Positions 8,182 through 15,634 of a stretch of 64,000 nt of DNA are shown here, one piece after another; within the stretch, counting starts at the first letter, position 1; every line of letters starts with the position of its first letter. Location of the stretch: contig LR743504.1 in assembly GCA_902712845.1 (NCBI GenBank), positions 3,446,001-3,510,000 on the forward strand. Direction: 5' to 3'. This stretch comes from Methylobacterium bullatum (GTDB lineage Bacteria > Pseudomonadota > Alphaproteobacteria > Rhizobiales > Beijerinckiaceae). The notes under the pieces are model-generated. The model saw only the letters and a program-made list of their open reading frames with translations. It had not been told where the DNA came from and did no database searches. Both the position numbers and the translations under genes were made by a program.

Positions 8182-9228
8182 TTATATAGGCCGATGAAGA
8201 AGATTTCCTGTTCTTACAAAAGGAGCTGGATATTTAGAGCCGATATGAGCATTCACTTCGGATATTAAATACTTACTCGGATACACTGAAGAGTAGACAT
8301 ACTTCTGCGTCCTCGAAATAATAGCTCTGTTGATTTCATCTCTAAAATCATCGCCAGCAATCGCGCCGGTCATGAAATGATTTGATTTTCTATAATGTGA
8401 CTCCCGATAAACTGCGCAAACGTTTGGAAGAAGGGGATAATACGCCAGTCCCTCGCGGCCGCTCTTATGAGCAAAATACCCAGCATCCGAAAAAACATAT
8501 CCGGCCTTAGATCTGTTAAAAACCAAAACAACTTCACGCTCGTACTGATCAACTATAAGTGCCGGCAATAGCGAGATGGCGAAGTCTAATACTATATCCA
8601 TAGTTGATCCGACCTCTTCTCGGCTCAACGGCTCGCTTTCTGCAACTCCATTTATTCTACGACCAGACTGCAATCCAGCAAAAGCACCCATTCCTATAGT
8701 GCCCATGAACTCCCCAGATATTGTACGTTCCCCCCGATGCCCGACGGTATATGGTGTTCTCACCAGCATGGCCCCAGTGTATCGAGCAATGTTTTGTCTG
8801 TCTAATTCGCTCAAATCCTCTAAAATCCATTGCCCATCATGACTACTATCAATGACATTATTTGATAAAATATTAAGTTTTCTGAATGTATCTCCTATTT
8901 TTCGCTCAACTAAATCTGAATAAAGCGCTTCAAGACTTTGATCGCCAGAACTTTTGGTATTATGGTCGGGTATGCTTCCAACCTGTTTTGGATAATAACG
9001 GCGAATATATTCTTTTCCCATTTGCGTGAGCTTCTTATCTTTATCACGTCCCCAAAATTTAGATATACTAGTGGGCCACCAATGGTGCTTTTCATTCTTG
9101 CGCATTGTATCACGCGCCGATGCAAGAACTTCTTTTTCCAAGTAACTCGAAAATATTTTTGCGCGCAATTTCGCTTCTACAACAAGTTGATTGCCAGAGA
9201 CGATCTCTCCGAATGGGTCAACAGGCAA
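8182..9228 (-). CDS. DUF4238-like protein, AT-rich cargo gene
   Basis: The protein has 348 residues. The pattern fits DUF4238: an N-terminal HHWWPTSISKFW block, a middle helix with an Arg-Thr-Pro triplet (ARYTGAMLVRTPY), and later a strand with an Asp (VFSDAGYF) followed by a PLLP segment. The biochemical activity of DUF4238 is unknown to me. No signal peptide or membrane span is seen. The gene is much richer in A and T than its surroundings and uses codons rare in the rest of the window (ATA, TTA, AAT), a sign of recent acquisition from another host. As the outermost cargo gene of the island it is a candidate anti-phage or toxin gene, but this is inference only. Confidence 0.55.
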   Translation of the reverse strand: MPVDPFGEIVSGNQLVVEAKLRAKIFSSYLEKEVLASARDTMRKNEKHHWWPTSISKFWGRDKDKKLTQMGKEYIRRYYPKQVGSIPDHNTKSSGDQSLEALYSDLVERKIGDTFRKLNILSNNVIDSSHDGQWILEDLSELDRQNIARYTGAMLVRTPYTVGHRGERTISGEFMGTIGMGAFAGLQSGRRINGVAESEPLSREEVGSTMDIVLDFAISLLPALIVDQYEREVVLVFNRSKAGYVFSDAGYFAHKSGREGLAYYPLLPNVCAVYRESHYRKSNHFMTGAIAGDDFRDEINRAIISRTQKYVYSSVYPSKYLISEVNAHIGSKYPAPFVRTGNLLHRPI

Positions 9229-9307
9229 CTTGCATCCCCCAAGATCAAATTCATTCGTGAGCGCGGAATATAAGATACACGCCTTACAAGTTTTAAATTA
9301 ATCCAAA

Positions 9308-9538
9308 TTAAGAACTTTGTAAGATACGACAAGCAATGAATACAATTAGCCAAATAGGCCATACTACCATGAACGTCCCCTTGGCTAAGAGAAATGCAAT
9401 GTCTTCTCCGAGATTGATTCCGCCATTGTTCTCACACCACGCGAACTGACTACCGTGATGCGGCTGTATGACGAGTTTCCGCCATACGATGGAGCCGGCG
9501 GCGAGATAGGCAGCGCAAATCCCTAACGTCGTGATCAT
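9308..9538 (-). CDS. small two-span membrane protein
   Basis: The protein has 76 residues from the ATG at 9538, with AAGGA placed seven bases upstream. Two hydrophobic stretches (about 2-17 and 51-70) flank a polar loop with one Cys (FAWCENNGG). No family is recognised. It is AT-rich like the DUF4238-like gene next to it (79 bp away, same strand), and the two may be a functional pair. A perfect palindromic operator-like site lies 47 bp upstream of its start. Confidence 0.55.
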   Translation of the reverse strand: MITTLGICAAYLAAGSIVWRKLVIQPHHGSQFAWCENNGGINLGEDIAFLLAKGTFMVVWPIWLIVFIACRILQSS

Positions 9539-9584
9539 CTTGTTCCTTACATGCCCTTTTGCAGGGCTCCGGCTATTATGGTCA

Positions 9585-9600
9585 GTGCAACAAGTTGCAC
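9585..9600. promoter_or_regulatory. palindromic operator-like site 1
   Basis: GTGCAACAAGTTGCAC is a perfect 16-bp palindrome (arms GTGCAAC/GTTGCAC). It lies 47 bp upstream of the small membrane protein gene. Near-identical sites occur upstream of the genes starting at 10946 and 14018, and a further one is inside the integrase gene. Confidence 0.65.
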
Positions 9601-9614
9601 CATCAAACTCTTGA

Positions 9615-10946
9615 TTAGTGGATCGAGACCCTTGGCTGGACCGAACCAAGTTCGTTGGTGATCATTCGCGAGTACGCGGGTGCAAGGGCGAACTGAGGTG
9701 CGCGTGCCCTTTTCCGAAGCCGGGGGCGCGTGAGAATTCCGTCGCGTGCCAGAGCTTCACAGACGGCCTGCGGAGCGCAGCCATCGAATTCGGTTTGCTC
9801 TAAACGATGATGAGCAAAGAGCAATTCGAGCACGCGTTCTGCATTTTGTCCTTTTGCTGCCCGGATCACAGCGAAAACTAGTCGCTGCATGCTCGCGGCT
9901 TCTTCGGCAACATTCCCCAATCTCATTGCACTGTTCCAGAATGCATGAAGGCGCGCCTCCGCATCGCTGCGAAGCGAACAAACAGTATCAATCACGCTGC
10001 CACGTGTAAATCTCCCACGACCTGTAGCAATGTCATTTATTTTTGGTCCATCGAGATACTCTACTTCAATGCGAACGCGCCCAAACATCTTCGCGTAAAT
10101 CTTGATGAAGATATCTTGGCGCAACGCTAGCCGGAGGACTTTAGCATTCCCGGAGCCAGACACCGTCAGATACCGTCCGATACTTGCGGCGGCATCTGCA
10201 TGCAGCACCCTATTTGAAAGTGCGTTTACCCATGACACGGCAGCAGCATGATCCAGTTCCCATTGAACCTCTGCTGACCGCACGTGCGTGAACTCAAGAT
10301 GATCGAAACGACCATCCACGCCGACCGGAGTAAGAACGTTCGTGAGCGCGGCTTTTACGTGATTGAAATACGCTTCGAGGACTTCGCGCCACCACGGTTC
10401 CCGGCCTGCGAAGCTGGGAAAGTAAGACCTGCCGATGATAGCGTTGTCGCGTCCATCGAGCGTCTGCCCCTCTATCTCCGCACGCCGCATAGGATCACGC
10501 CATAACGCGTCCAGCGGATCGCGAGACCTTACGGCCGCAAGCGACGGGTCCGGCTGGTGAGCGAGGAAGCGGCTCGGATTGAGTAGCAACTCCATCTCGA
10601 TTTCGAGCCGACCAGCCTGCGAAACGTAGCGGGCCTTTCCCTGCATTCCAAAGAGCCAGCGCGCGGAGGGCGTTTTTAGTTTCCACTGCCAAGCACCGAC
10701 ACCTCCGTCGCACAGTACAATGCCACTACCTCCTGCTCCGCCCCGATCATCAGCACTTCCAAGCACCGCCTCGACGTCCTCAAGCGCAAGGTAGACCCTC
10801 CCCTTGGCCATGACAGTCAGCTTGTCATGCCGGGCCTCGGATGATGGCAGAAGGGCCATGGCCGGGATGGCGGGGTCTAGGGGGCGGTTGCCTGTCCTCG
10901 ACCGTAGTCGGGCATATGGAATGTTGGGGGCTATCATCAGGGTCAT
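9615..10946 (-). CDS. unknown protein, possible plasmid/phage replication initiator
   Basis: The protein has 443 residues from the ATG at 10946; a TTG at 10994 would add 16 residues and would start inside the operator-like palindrome. The middle region contains LRQDIFIKIYAKMFGRVR followed by EVEYLDG, which recalls the Tyr-x-Lys ... Arg-x-Glu pattern of replication initiators of the filamentous-phage II/X type. The C-terminal third is helical and Arg-rich and could hold a winged helix. The N-terminus (RGGAGGSGIVLCDGGVGAWQWKL) is a strand-rich module. No HUH motif is certain. The gene is the largest in the island's cargo and has its own operator-like site 40 bp upstream. The replication role is a weak inference. 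Confidence 0.55.
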   Translation of the reverse strand: MTLMIAPNIPYARLRSRTGNRPLDPAIPAMALLPSSEARHDKLTVMAKGRVYLALEDVEAVLGSADDRGGAGGSGIVLCDGGVGAWQWKLKTPSARWLFGMQGKARYVSQAGRLEIEMELLLNPSRFLAHQPDPSLAAVRSRDPLDALWRDPMRRAEIEGQTLDGRDNAIIGRSYFPSFAGREPWWREVLEAYFNHVKAALTNVLTPVGVDGRFDHLEFTHVRSAEVQWELDHAAAVSWVNALSNRVLHADAAASIGRYLTVSGSGNAKVLRLALRQDIFIKIYAKMFGRVRIEVEYLDGPKINDIATGRGRFTRGSVIDTVCSLRSDAEARLHAFWNSAMRLGNVAEEAASMQRLVFAVIRAAKGQNAERVLELLFAHHRLEQTEFDGCAPQAVCEALARDGILTRPRLRKRARAPQFALAPAYSRMITNELGSVQPRVSIH

Positions 10947-10985
10947 TATGTGTGTCTCTATAGATGCACGGAGCCCGCTCTGGCC

Positions 10986-11001
10986 GTGCAACAAGTTTCA
11001 C
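10986..11001. promoter_or_regulatory. palindromic operator-like site 2
   Basis: GTGCAACAAGTTTCAC differs from the perfect palindrome by one base. It lies 40 bp upstream of the ATG at 10946. On the minus strand it is followed by ACACACATA just before that start codon, and the same nine bases follow site 3. Confidence 0.6.
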
Positions 11002-11014
11002 GGGTTGGAAGGCA

Positions 11015-11668
11015 TCAGGCGGCCCACCGGGCGAGCGCAGCTTCGGCTTCCGCTCGGCCGTCGCGAATCCGGTAGACAGTGCCCCGCGACAGGCCGGTGG
11101 CCTTGGCAACGGCGGCGACGGCTTCGCCCCGGTTGAGCGCGTCCACCGCGTCGTCAAACTGCTTCCGGGTGTAGGATGGCTTCCTGCCGAGGTACTTCTC
11201 GTCGAAGCTCTTCGCATGCTCGATGCCGGCCTTCTGAGCTTCCTTCGTCGCCTCGGCCTGCGCCTGGGCGGTGGCGGCCATGAACGAAATCAGCGCATCG
11301 CGCACGGCCATCAGCATCGGGTCCGTGGTTGCGCCATCGAAGACCATGCCGTTAATGACCGTCTTGACGATCACGCCCCGGCGCATGAATTCACGGATCG
11401 TCTCAGTCACGTCGGCATAGTTGCGGCCAAGCCGGTCTACCCAACGGACCACTAGGACGTCGCCCCGGCGCAGCATGTCGAACAACCTACGGCCTTCCGG
11501 GCGATCCTTCAAAGCTGTCGACACGCCGGACACGCCCGCGTCTGCCACAACTTCGTCGATCTCGAACCCGGCGCCCCTGGCCTGCTTCGCCTGATGGGCA
11601 ACCGTCTGGTCGTTCGTGGAGACGCGGGCATAAAAAACGGTGCGCAAGGGGTGGCTCCATGTCCACAA
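11015..11668 (-). CDS. small serine recombinase (resolvase/invertase family)
   Basis: The protein has up to 217 residues. The resolvase domain (about 10-145) has the nucleophile Ser17 in FYARVSTNDQ, and the RWVDRLGRN motif. The C-terminus is a Hin-like helix-turn-helix (AVAAVAKATGLSRGTVYRIRDG) that binds the res/crossover sites; it is quoted here in part. The first codon is a TTG at 11668; a TTG at 11647 just before RTVFYARVS is equally possible. It would resolve multimers of the element or invert a segment. Direct repeats just upstream (11711-11771) are a plausible binding site. Confidence 0.9.
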   Translation of the reverse strand: MWTWSHPLRTVFYARVSTNDQTVAHQAKQARGAGFEIDEVVADAGVSGVSTALKDRPEGRRLFDMLRRGDVLVVRWVDRLGRNYADVTETIREFMRRGVIVKTVINGMVFDGATTDPMLMAVRDALISFMAATAQAQAEATKEAQKAGIEHAKSFDEKYLGRKPSYTRKQFDDAVDALNRGEAVAAVAKATGLSRGTVYRIRDGRAEAEAALARWAA

Positions 11669-11710
11669 AGGATGTGTTCACATAAAGTCATGCCCATAAG
11701 GCGAAATCAA

Positions 11711-11771
11711 CCCTAGTGGACAGGTTTTTAGAGGCTTTTTGGAAGTTCACTGTCCCATGCCCTAGTGGACA
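11711..11771. promoter_or_regulatory. candidate res site upstream of the resolvase gene
   Basis: CCCTAGTGGACA occurs at 11711-11722 and again at 11760-11771 in direct orientation, 49 bp apart start to start. The region lies 40-100 bp upstream of the resolvase gene and contains no frame of its own. Paired subsites next to the gene are typical of resolvase targets. The assignment rests on position and repetition only. Confidence 0.5.
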
Positions 11772-11802
11772 CGACGTGGTCCGCGTCTGATGCATACCGG
11801 GC

Positions 11803-12414
11803 TCAATGGGTGGTGACCGCTTCCGACGCCGCCGCCTCTCGTAACCCTTGAAGTTCTGCCAGCGCGGCGGCCTCCTCATCCTCACATCCCGCGAGCTGAG
11901 CGACCAGAAGTCGCTCAAGCGCGAAGATCGGATCGCGTGGCGTGACGGGCTCCGCCCACCCTGGCATCTGCCGAAGCCGGTCGGGTGGCACAACGGCATG
12001 AAACTGGAGGAGCGCACGGAGTTCGCGCAAGGCCCGAACTGCAATGCCTTGATCCTGAGCGGCGACAGCCGCCGCGTAGGTATGCGCGAGCCCGTCCATC
12101 AGAAGACGCGCGTAATCCTGGAGCGTCCGGCCGGTCTCCACGTTCGCGCGAGCGAATAGGCTTTCCAGGACGTGCTCCGGAGATGTCACCGCCTCGGCGG
12201 CGGATGTGCCCGGCCCTTGAGTAGCGGGGGCAATCGTTGGCGGGATATGGAACGTCACTTCTCGGCCGAGGTGCCCGGCCCGGTGCCGCTGGAGTGAACT
12301 GCGGGACGGAAGGTGGAAGGTCGCGAGCACTTCGTCGAGCGAGGACCCCGCCGTCAGCGCCGCGTCGATAGCGGCCCGGTCGGGATGGGCGCAGATCAGG
12401 CAGGGGCGCGGCAT
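11803..12414 (-). CDS. unknown protein with N-terminal Cys-x2-Cys/HTH-like module
   Basis: The protein has 203 residues. The first 50 residues hold CLICAHPDR and, later, a His-containing helix (LQRHRAGHL), with a helix-turn-helix-like stretch between them (SSLDEVLATFHL). This looks like a small zinc- or DNA-binding module. The rest is helical and Ala/Leu-rich. Small terminase subunits of phages have a similar layout, and the gpM-like tail gene nearby makes that conceivable, but I cannot identify it. It is the last gene of a minus-strand cluster that begins with the RHH regulator. Confidence 0.55.
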   Translation of the reverse strand: MPRPCLICAHPDRAAIDAALTAGSSLDEVLATFHLPSRSSLQRHRAGHLGREVTFHIPPTIAPATQGPGTSAAEAVTSPEHVLESLFARANVETGRTLQDYARLLMDGLAHTYAAAVAAQDQGIAVRALRELRALLQFHAVVPPDRLRQMPGWAEPVTPRDPIFALERLLVAQLAGCEDEEAAALAELQGLREAAASEAVTTH

Positions 12415-12480
12415 TGGCAGGGTCCTCCGTATCGAAACTTCTCGTTTCGTTTCGGTCGTTTCGATTGGCCGTGAGCCGGG

Positions 12481-12780
12481 TCAGACGAGCGTGCCCGGCA
12501 CGTGAGCGGTGGCAGCGGCCCGGCTCGCGACGATGGCACCAACAGCGTCGGCCGCTTTCTCGTCTGAAGGGGATGCGGGCTGTGTGGCGCGCACAAGGCT
12601 TTCGCCGAGACGTGCGAGGGCTGCGCGATTGGCCGGAGACCGTGCGGCGACGGCCGCCGCGAAAGCCTCCGGGTGCGTGAACTCGTCCACGGCGCGGGCT
12701 TGTCGGACAAGGATGTCAACGAGAGTTCGGTGCACGAAGGCCTCGGCCGTGCGGCGGGTGTCGATGGAGGATTTGGCCAT
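12481..12780 (-). CDS. small hypothetical protein
   Basis: The protein has 99 residues, is Ala-rich and probably all-helical. The ATG at 12780 has GGAG six bases upstream. No motif is recognised. It lies 11 bp after the preceding gene of the minus-strand cluster, so it is co-transcribed with it. Confidence 0.55.
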   Translation of the reverse strand: MAKSSIDTRRTAEAFVHRTLVDILVRQARAVDEFTHPEAFAAAVAARSPANRAALARLGESLVRATQPASPSDEKAADAVGAIVASRAAATAHVPGTLV

Positions 12781-12791
12781 GGTCGTTCTCC

Positions 12792-13078
12792 TTAAGCGGG
12801 GCGCCGACGCGGTGGCGGTGCGGGTTCGGGGGGAGGATTGGCGTCGAGGGCGTCGTCCAGCTCCTCCAGTATCGCGGAGGTGAGGTTCGTCGCGTGGACC
12901 AAAGCCTCGTGCGCCGGAAGGCCGGACGCGGTGACGGCTTCGGCGATGGTCCGGCCGCCGATGATTTCGGTGAGGATCGCGCGGCCATAGTGGTCGCTGA
13001 CTGGATCGACGCCCTCGAATTGCGGGGGAGGCGGGGGCCGGGCCAGTGGGCCGGGCGCGGCGGCTTCTTCTCGTTCAT
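12792..13078 (-). pseudogene. small hypothetical protein, frameshifted in a C run
   Basis: The protein-like C-terminal part (QFEGVDPVSDHYGRAIL onward) is in one frame, while the only start with a good ribosome-binding site (GGAG before the ATG at 13078) is in another. The frames join if the run of five C on the coding strand (13024-13028) had six, giving a continuous product of about 95 residues. No family is recognised; the conserved-looking core is IIGGRTIAEAVTASGL. It is either a mutation or a homopolymer error. The frame of the C-terminal part is also open upstream to a TTG at 13136, an unlikely start because it overlaps the preceding gene. Confidence 0.5.
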
Positions 13079-13092
13079 GGTTTGTGCTCCAA

Positions 13093-13566
13093 TCAGGCCG
13101 CGTGAAGGCGGGGGGTGTAATCGAGGTCTGCGCCAAAGACGGCGAGGAGAGCCGGAGGCAGCGTGGCGGGGAGGTGCTGCCGAGGCGGGAGGAGGAGGCG
13201 GAGGGCTACTGTGCGCCCGTCGGCACCCTCCGGGTCGGCGAGGTCGCGCATGTGCCGCTCAGCGGCTCGAAGGACGTCCGAAATCAGCGGCCGCCCGAGG
13301 GTGCCTGGATGCTCCTCGACGATGTCGCGGATTGCTGTCTGAAGGGCGATGCCGGACCAAAGCCGGTCAAGGTCGCGAGCGCGGGCAACCTTCCGGGCCG
13401 TTGGGGTGCCCGGAGTCGGCGGCCCATGCCGGGCGACTAAGCCGGCGGCGTGGGCGGCGTGTCCCCTCGACAGGACTCGCGCGGCCTCCACAAGCGCCAG
13501 TGCGGGGAGATGGGCGAAGCGCGCCTCCACGCGTTCGGCGGCAGCGCAGTTTGCGGGACCACTCAT
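13093..13566 (-). CDS. hypothetical protein of the island cluster
   Basis: The protein has 157 residues from the ATG at 13566, which overlaps the stop of the preceding gene (ATGA). It is Arg/Ala-rich and mostly helical, with the segment DLDRLWSGIALQTAIRDIV in the middle. No family is recognised. Coupling to both neighbours suggests a multi-gene unit under control of the RHH protein. Confidence 0.55.
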   Translation of the reverse strand: MSGPANCAAAERVEARFAHLPALALVEAARVLSRGHAAHAAGLVARHGPPTPGTPTARKVARARDLDRLWSGIALQTAIRDIVEEHPGTLGRPLISDVLRAAERHMRDLADPEGADGRTVALRLLLPPRQHLPATLPPALLAVFGADLDYTPRLHAA

Positions 13567-14018
13567 CGGAAGTTGTCGCCCGGCACGAGGCCGTCGCGTC
13601 CCCACGCATTCCCAGAGCGCACCCGAAGAACCTGAGAACCAAGCAGCTCGCTCCGGATTGCGTGGACGCGCTCGAAGTCGATGCCCGTCTTGCTGGCGAT
13701 CTCGAACCCATCGAGTTCGAGAGGTTCGCCGGTACGGGTGTGGTGCTCCACAACGAGGCCGAGAACGTTCGCGGCATCGGCCTTGAGCCGGCGCGTCTCC
13801 GCGAACTTAGCGACGCGCTCCGCCGTGGTGACAACGACAGGCGCGGCCTTCTGAGTGGTGAGGCCTCCGGAGAAGAGATTGAGGTGCGGCCCGCGCGTAC
13901 CGGGTCGGGCGCCTGCACTTCTCGCGGCAAGGGCGATGTCGGCCTTCTGGGACAGGGCCGCCGTAGCGGGAGTGGCGGAGGCCTTGCGCGTTGCGCGGGT
14001 GATCTGAGCATGGAACAT
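13563..14018 (-). CDS. hypothetical protein, possible winged-helix DNA-binding protein
   Basis: The protein has 151 residues from the ATG at 14018. The C-terminal 90 residues (NVLGLVVEHHTRTGEPLEL, then FEIASKTGIDFERVHAI) have the helix pattern of a winged helix: a long first helix, then a recognition-helix-like TGIDFERVHAIRSEL. The N-terminus is basic and disordered. It lies 8 bp after the RHH gene, and the palindromic site at 14043-14058 is 25 bp upstream of its start. Confidence 0.55.
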   Translation of the reverse strand: MFHAQITRATRKASATPATAALSQKADIALAARSAGARPGTRGPHLNLFSGGLTTQKAAPVVVTTAERVAKFAETRRLKADAANVLGLVVEHHTRTGEPLELDGFEIASKTGIDFERVHAIRSELLGSQVLRVRSGNAWGRDGLVPGDNFR

Positions 14019-14026
14019 GATGACAC

Positions 14027-14218
14027 CTATGTGTGTGCCGTCGTGCAACTTGTTGCACGGCTCCGGCGGTGATTGCGGATGTAATCCGTGCACGCTGCAC
14101 GGACGATTGAAGCTCTTGTTACGCGGCCCGGCGTCTTGCCTGCCTCAACCCGAACGATAGCATCGAGCTGATCTAGCAAGTCCGTCGGAGCGCGAACCTT
14201 GATGATTTGCGCCGACAA
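14027..14218 (-). CDS. ribbon-helix-helix (CopG/Arc-type) regulator
   Basis: The protein has about 63 residues. The short strand QIIKVRAP followed by two helices (TDLLDQLDAIVR and TRASIVRAACTDYIRNHR) is the ribbon-helix-helix fold that binds palindromic operators as a dimer. The start is taken as the TTG at 14218 because GGGAGAG lies five bases upstream; an ATG at 14254 is in frame but its GAGGA is only one base away. The last codons overlap the palindrome at 14043-14058. It is the natural candidate for the protein that binds the repeated GTGCAAC-NN-GTTGCAC sites. Confidence 0.7.
   Translation of the reverse strand: MSAQIIKVRAPTDLLDQLDAIVRVEAGKTPGRVTRASIVRAACTDYIRNHRRSRATSCTTAHT
14043..14058. 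promoter_or_regulatory. palindromic operator-like site 3
   Basis: GTGCAACTTGTTGCAC is a perfect palindrome within the 3' end of the RHH gene and 25 bp before the next start (14018). A related inverted repeat, CCGTGCA-CGC-TGCACGG, lies at 14086-14102. On the minus strand ACACACATA follows this site, as it does site 2. Confidence 0.65.
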
Positions 14219-14333
14219 ATTTTCTCTCCCATCATGGGGGAATGGCAGGACCATTCCTCGCAGCCAATACGTTCGTGGACCGCGTTATTCACGCTAGGCT
14301 CCGCTTACATCGCGGGCCCCAAGGTGGTCAATA

Positions 14334-14400
14334 GGGGTATGCATGTATTTTTAAGACATACCCTGTGCACGATCCTACGGATACTTGGAACGATCCTACG
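14334..14400. promoter_or_regulatory. repeats upstream of the RHH gene
   Basis: An inverted repeat (GGGTATG at 14335-14341, CATACCC at 14357-14363) is followed by a direct repeat CGATCCTACG at 14370-14379 and 14391-14400, 21 bp apart, that is two helical turns. The stretch is AT-rich and lies 115-180 bp upstream of the RHH start, between that gene and the gpM-like gene. Promoter and operator function is inferred from position. Confidence 0.45.
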
Positions 14401-14772
14401 TCAGCAATTTACCTTTACCTCCTGCGGGTCGAATTGCTCCTGGAAGGTGACGGTGTAACTGAGGTGGATGTTGCCCGTGTAGCGGCGGCCCCACTCCTCG
14501 CAGGTCCAGAGACGGGAGCCCGTCTCGTCCGGGGGCGCGTAGCAGAACGGGAGGTCGCCACCCCGCTCTCGGAAGAATGCGCGTAGGGTCGCCGCCTCGG
14601 CGCGCGTCAGGTTCTCGAACGTCACCGGCATGGTGCCGACGATGTGGTTGATCCCGTCGCGCGTGCGTTGCGGGTACCCGTCGCCGGAGGGCGCCTTTCG
14701 CAGGCGCGCCTTCTCCGCGATGCCCGAGCCAAGGGCGATGTTGACGCCCGCCGGCAGGGGGAGGGTGGGCAC
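14401..14772 (-). CDS. phage minor tail protein, lambda gpM-like
   Basis: The protein has 123 residues. It matches the lambda gpM family in length and order: an N-terminal GDGYPQR motif, a middle TRAEAATLRAFFRERGG segment, an aromatic FCYAPPDE/LWTCEEW region and a C-terminal strand ending in TFQEQF. In lambda gpM acts at the tail tip during tail assembly. Here it stands without the usual gpH, gpL, gpK or gpI neighbours. The start is the GTG at 14772; the GGAGG at 14794-14798 is some 20 bases away, so the real start may differ. The solitary tail gene suggests decay of a prophage or a satellite that borrows tails. Confidence 0.8.
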   Translation of the reverse strand: MPTLPLPAGVNIALGSGIAEKARLRKAPSGDGYPQRTRDGINHIVGTMPVTFENLTRAEAATLRAFFRERGGDLPFCYAPPDETGSRLWTCEEWGRRYTGNIHLSYTVTFQEQFDPQEVKVNC

Positions 14773-14790
14773 TAAAGCGGCCGTGGCCTG

Positions 14791-15129
14791 CTACCTCCGT
14801 GCCATGGCGGTTCCGCTACCACCTCCGGCCGGGCGCGGGGCAGGTGCGTGAGCCGGCGCGAGCGCAGGAACGGGGATCGGAGCTGGCGAGAGCGGCCCGC
14901 CGCCGCCCACGCCGGCCAAACGCTGTGCTGAGACTGGCAAGCTGCACCCGACAAGTTCCAAGACCGGCGTGGAGGCCAGGGCCGCGTCCAGCCGGGCTAC
15001 CCCTTTTCGCAGGGAGGCGAATACAGAGGCGTTGACGGTTAGGGCGGCGAGGGTAGCCGCCAGATTTTTGATGCCGCTGACGGTGCCTCCAAGGCCATTT
15101 GCGGCCCTACTTGTCTCGCGGAGCTGTGT
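14791..15129 (-). pseudogene. possible remnant of a tail gene upstream of gpM
   Basis: The frame between stops at 15132 and 14793 has no start codon at its head. It begins with ANGLGGTVSGIKNLAATLAAL, the Gly/Ala-rich helical style of tail tape-measure proteins, then becomes a Pro/Ala-rich tail. It lies directly upstream of the gpM-like gene, where a tape-measure gene would be expected in a lambda-type tail module. The match is by style only, so this is a low-confidence call. Confidence 0.3.
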
Positions 15130-15178
15130 CTAACGAGAATGCATTGCCAAGCTTGCGGCGCGCGGCCATCTCTACGGT

Positions 15179-15541
15179 ATGCGCGCCGCTCTCCTCGCCC
15201 TCCTCCTCATGACGACGTCGGCCCTGGCCCTCCAGGACGTGGACGGGACGCTGATCGAGCTTCCGACGGCACAGCGCGGCATCGTCAAGGTCTACATGGG
15301 GCGCGGCCTCAAGGACCCCGAGAGCCTTCAGGTCCGCCGGGTGCGCAGCTCCTACACCGGGACGACGCTCACGGTCTGCGGCGAGGCGAACGCCCGGAAC
15401 GGCTTCGGCGGGTACGTCGGCTTCGAGCCCTTCGCCATCGTGGTCAAGGAGGACAATTCCGCCTCCACCTACGCGCCGTTGAAGCTGGCCCCCCAGTTTC
15501 GCCCCATCATGCGCCGGGCTGTCGCCGAGATGGGGTGCTGA
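15179..15541 (+). CDS. small secreted protein of unknown function
   Basis: The protein has 120 residues. It begins with a clear signal peptide (MRAALLALLLMTTSALAL), so the mature protein of about 100 residues is periplasmic. It has two cysteines (TVCGEA and the final GC), which may form a disulfide, and a conserved-looking block NGFGGYVGFEPFAIV. No enzyme motif is seen. It is the only gene on the plus strand within the integrative element and has no operon partner. The function is unknown. Confidence 0.65.
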   Translation: MRAALLALLLMTTSALALQDVDGTLIELPTAQRGIVKVYMGRGLKDPESLQVRRVRSSYTGTTLTVCGEANARNGFGGYVGFEPFAIVVKEDNSASTYAPLKLAPQFRPIMRRAVAEMGC

Positions 15542-15634
15542 CCCCAAAAAGCGTGCAACAAGTCGCCGTTTTATTGAAGCTCATGAAAATATCGCAACTA
15601 CATCGTCTAATCTATAAACGGATATAGATGGATT

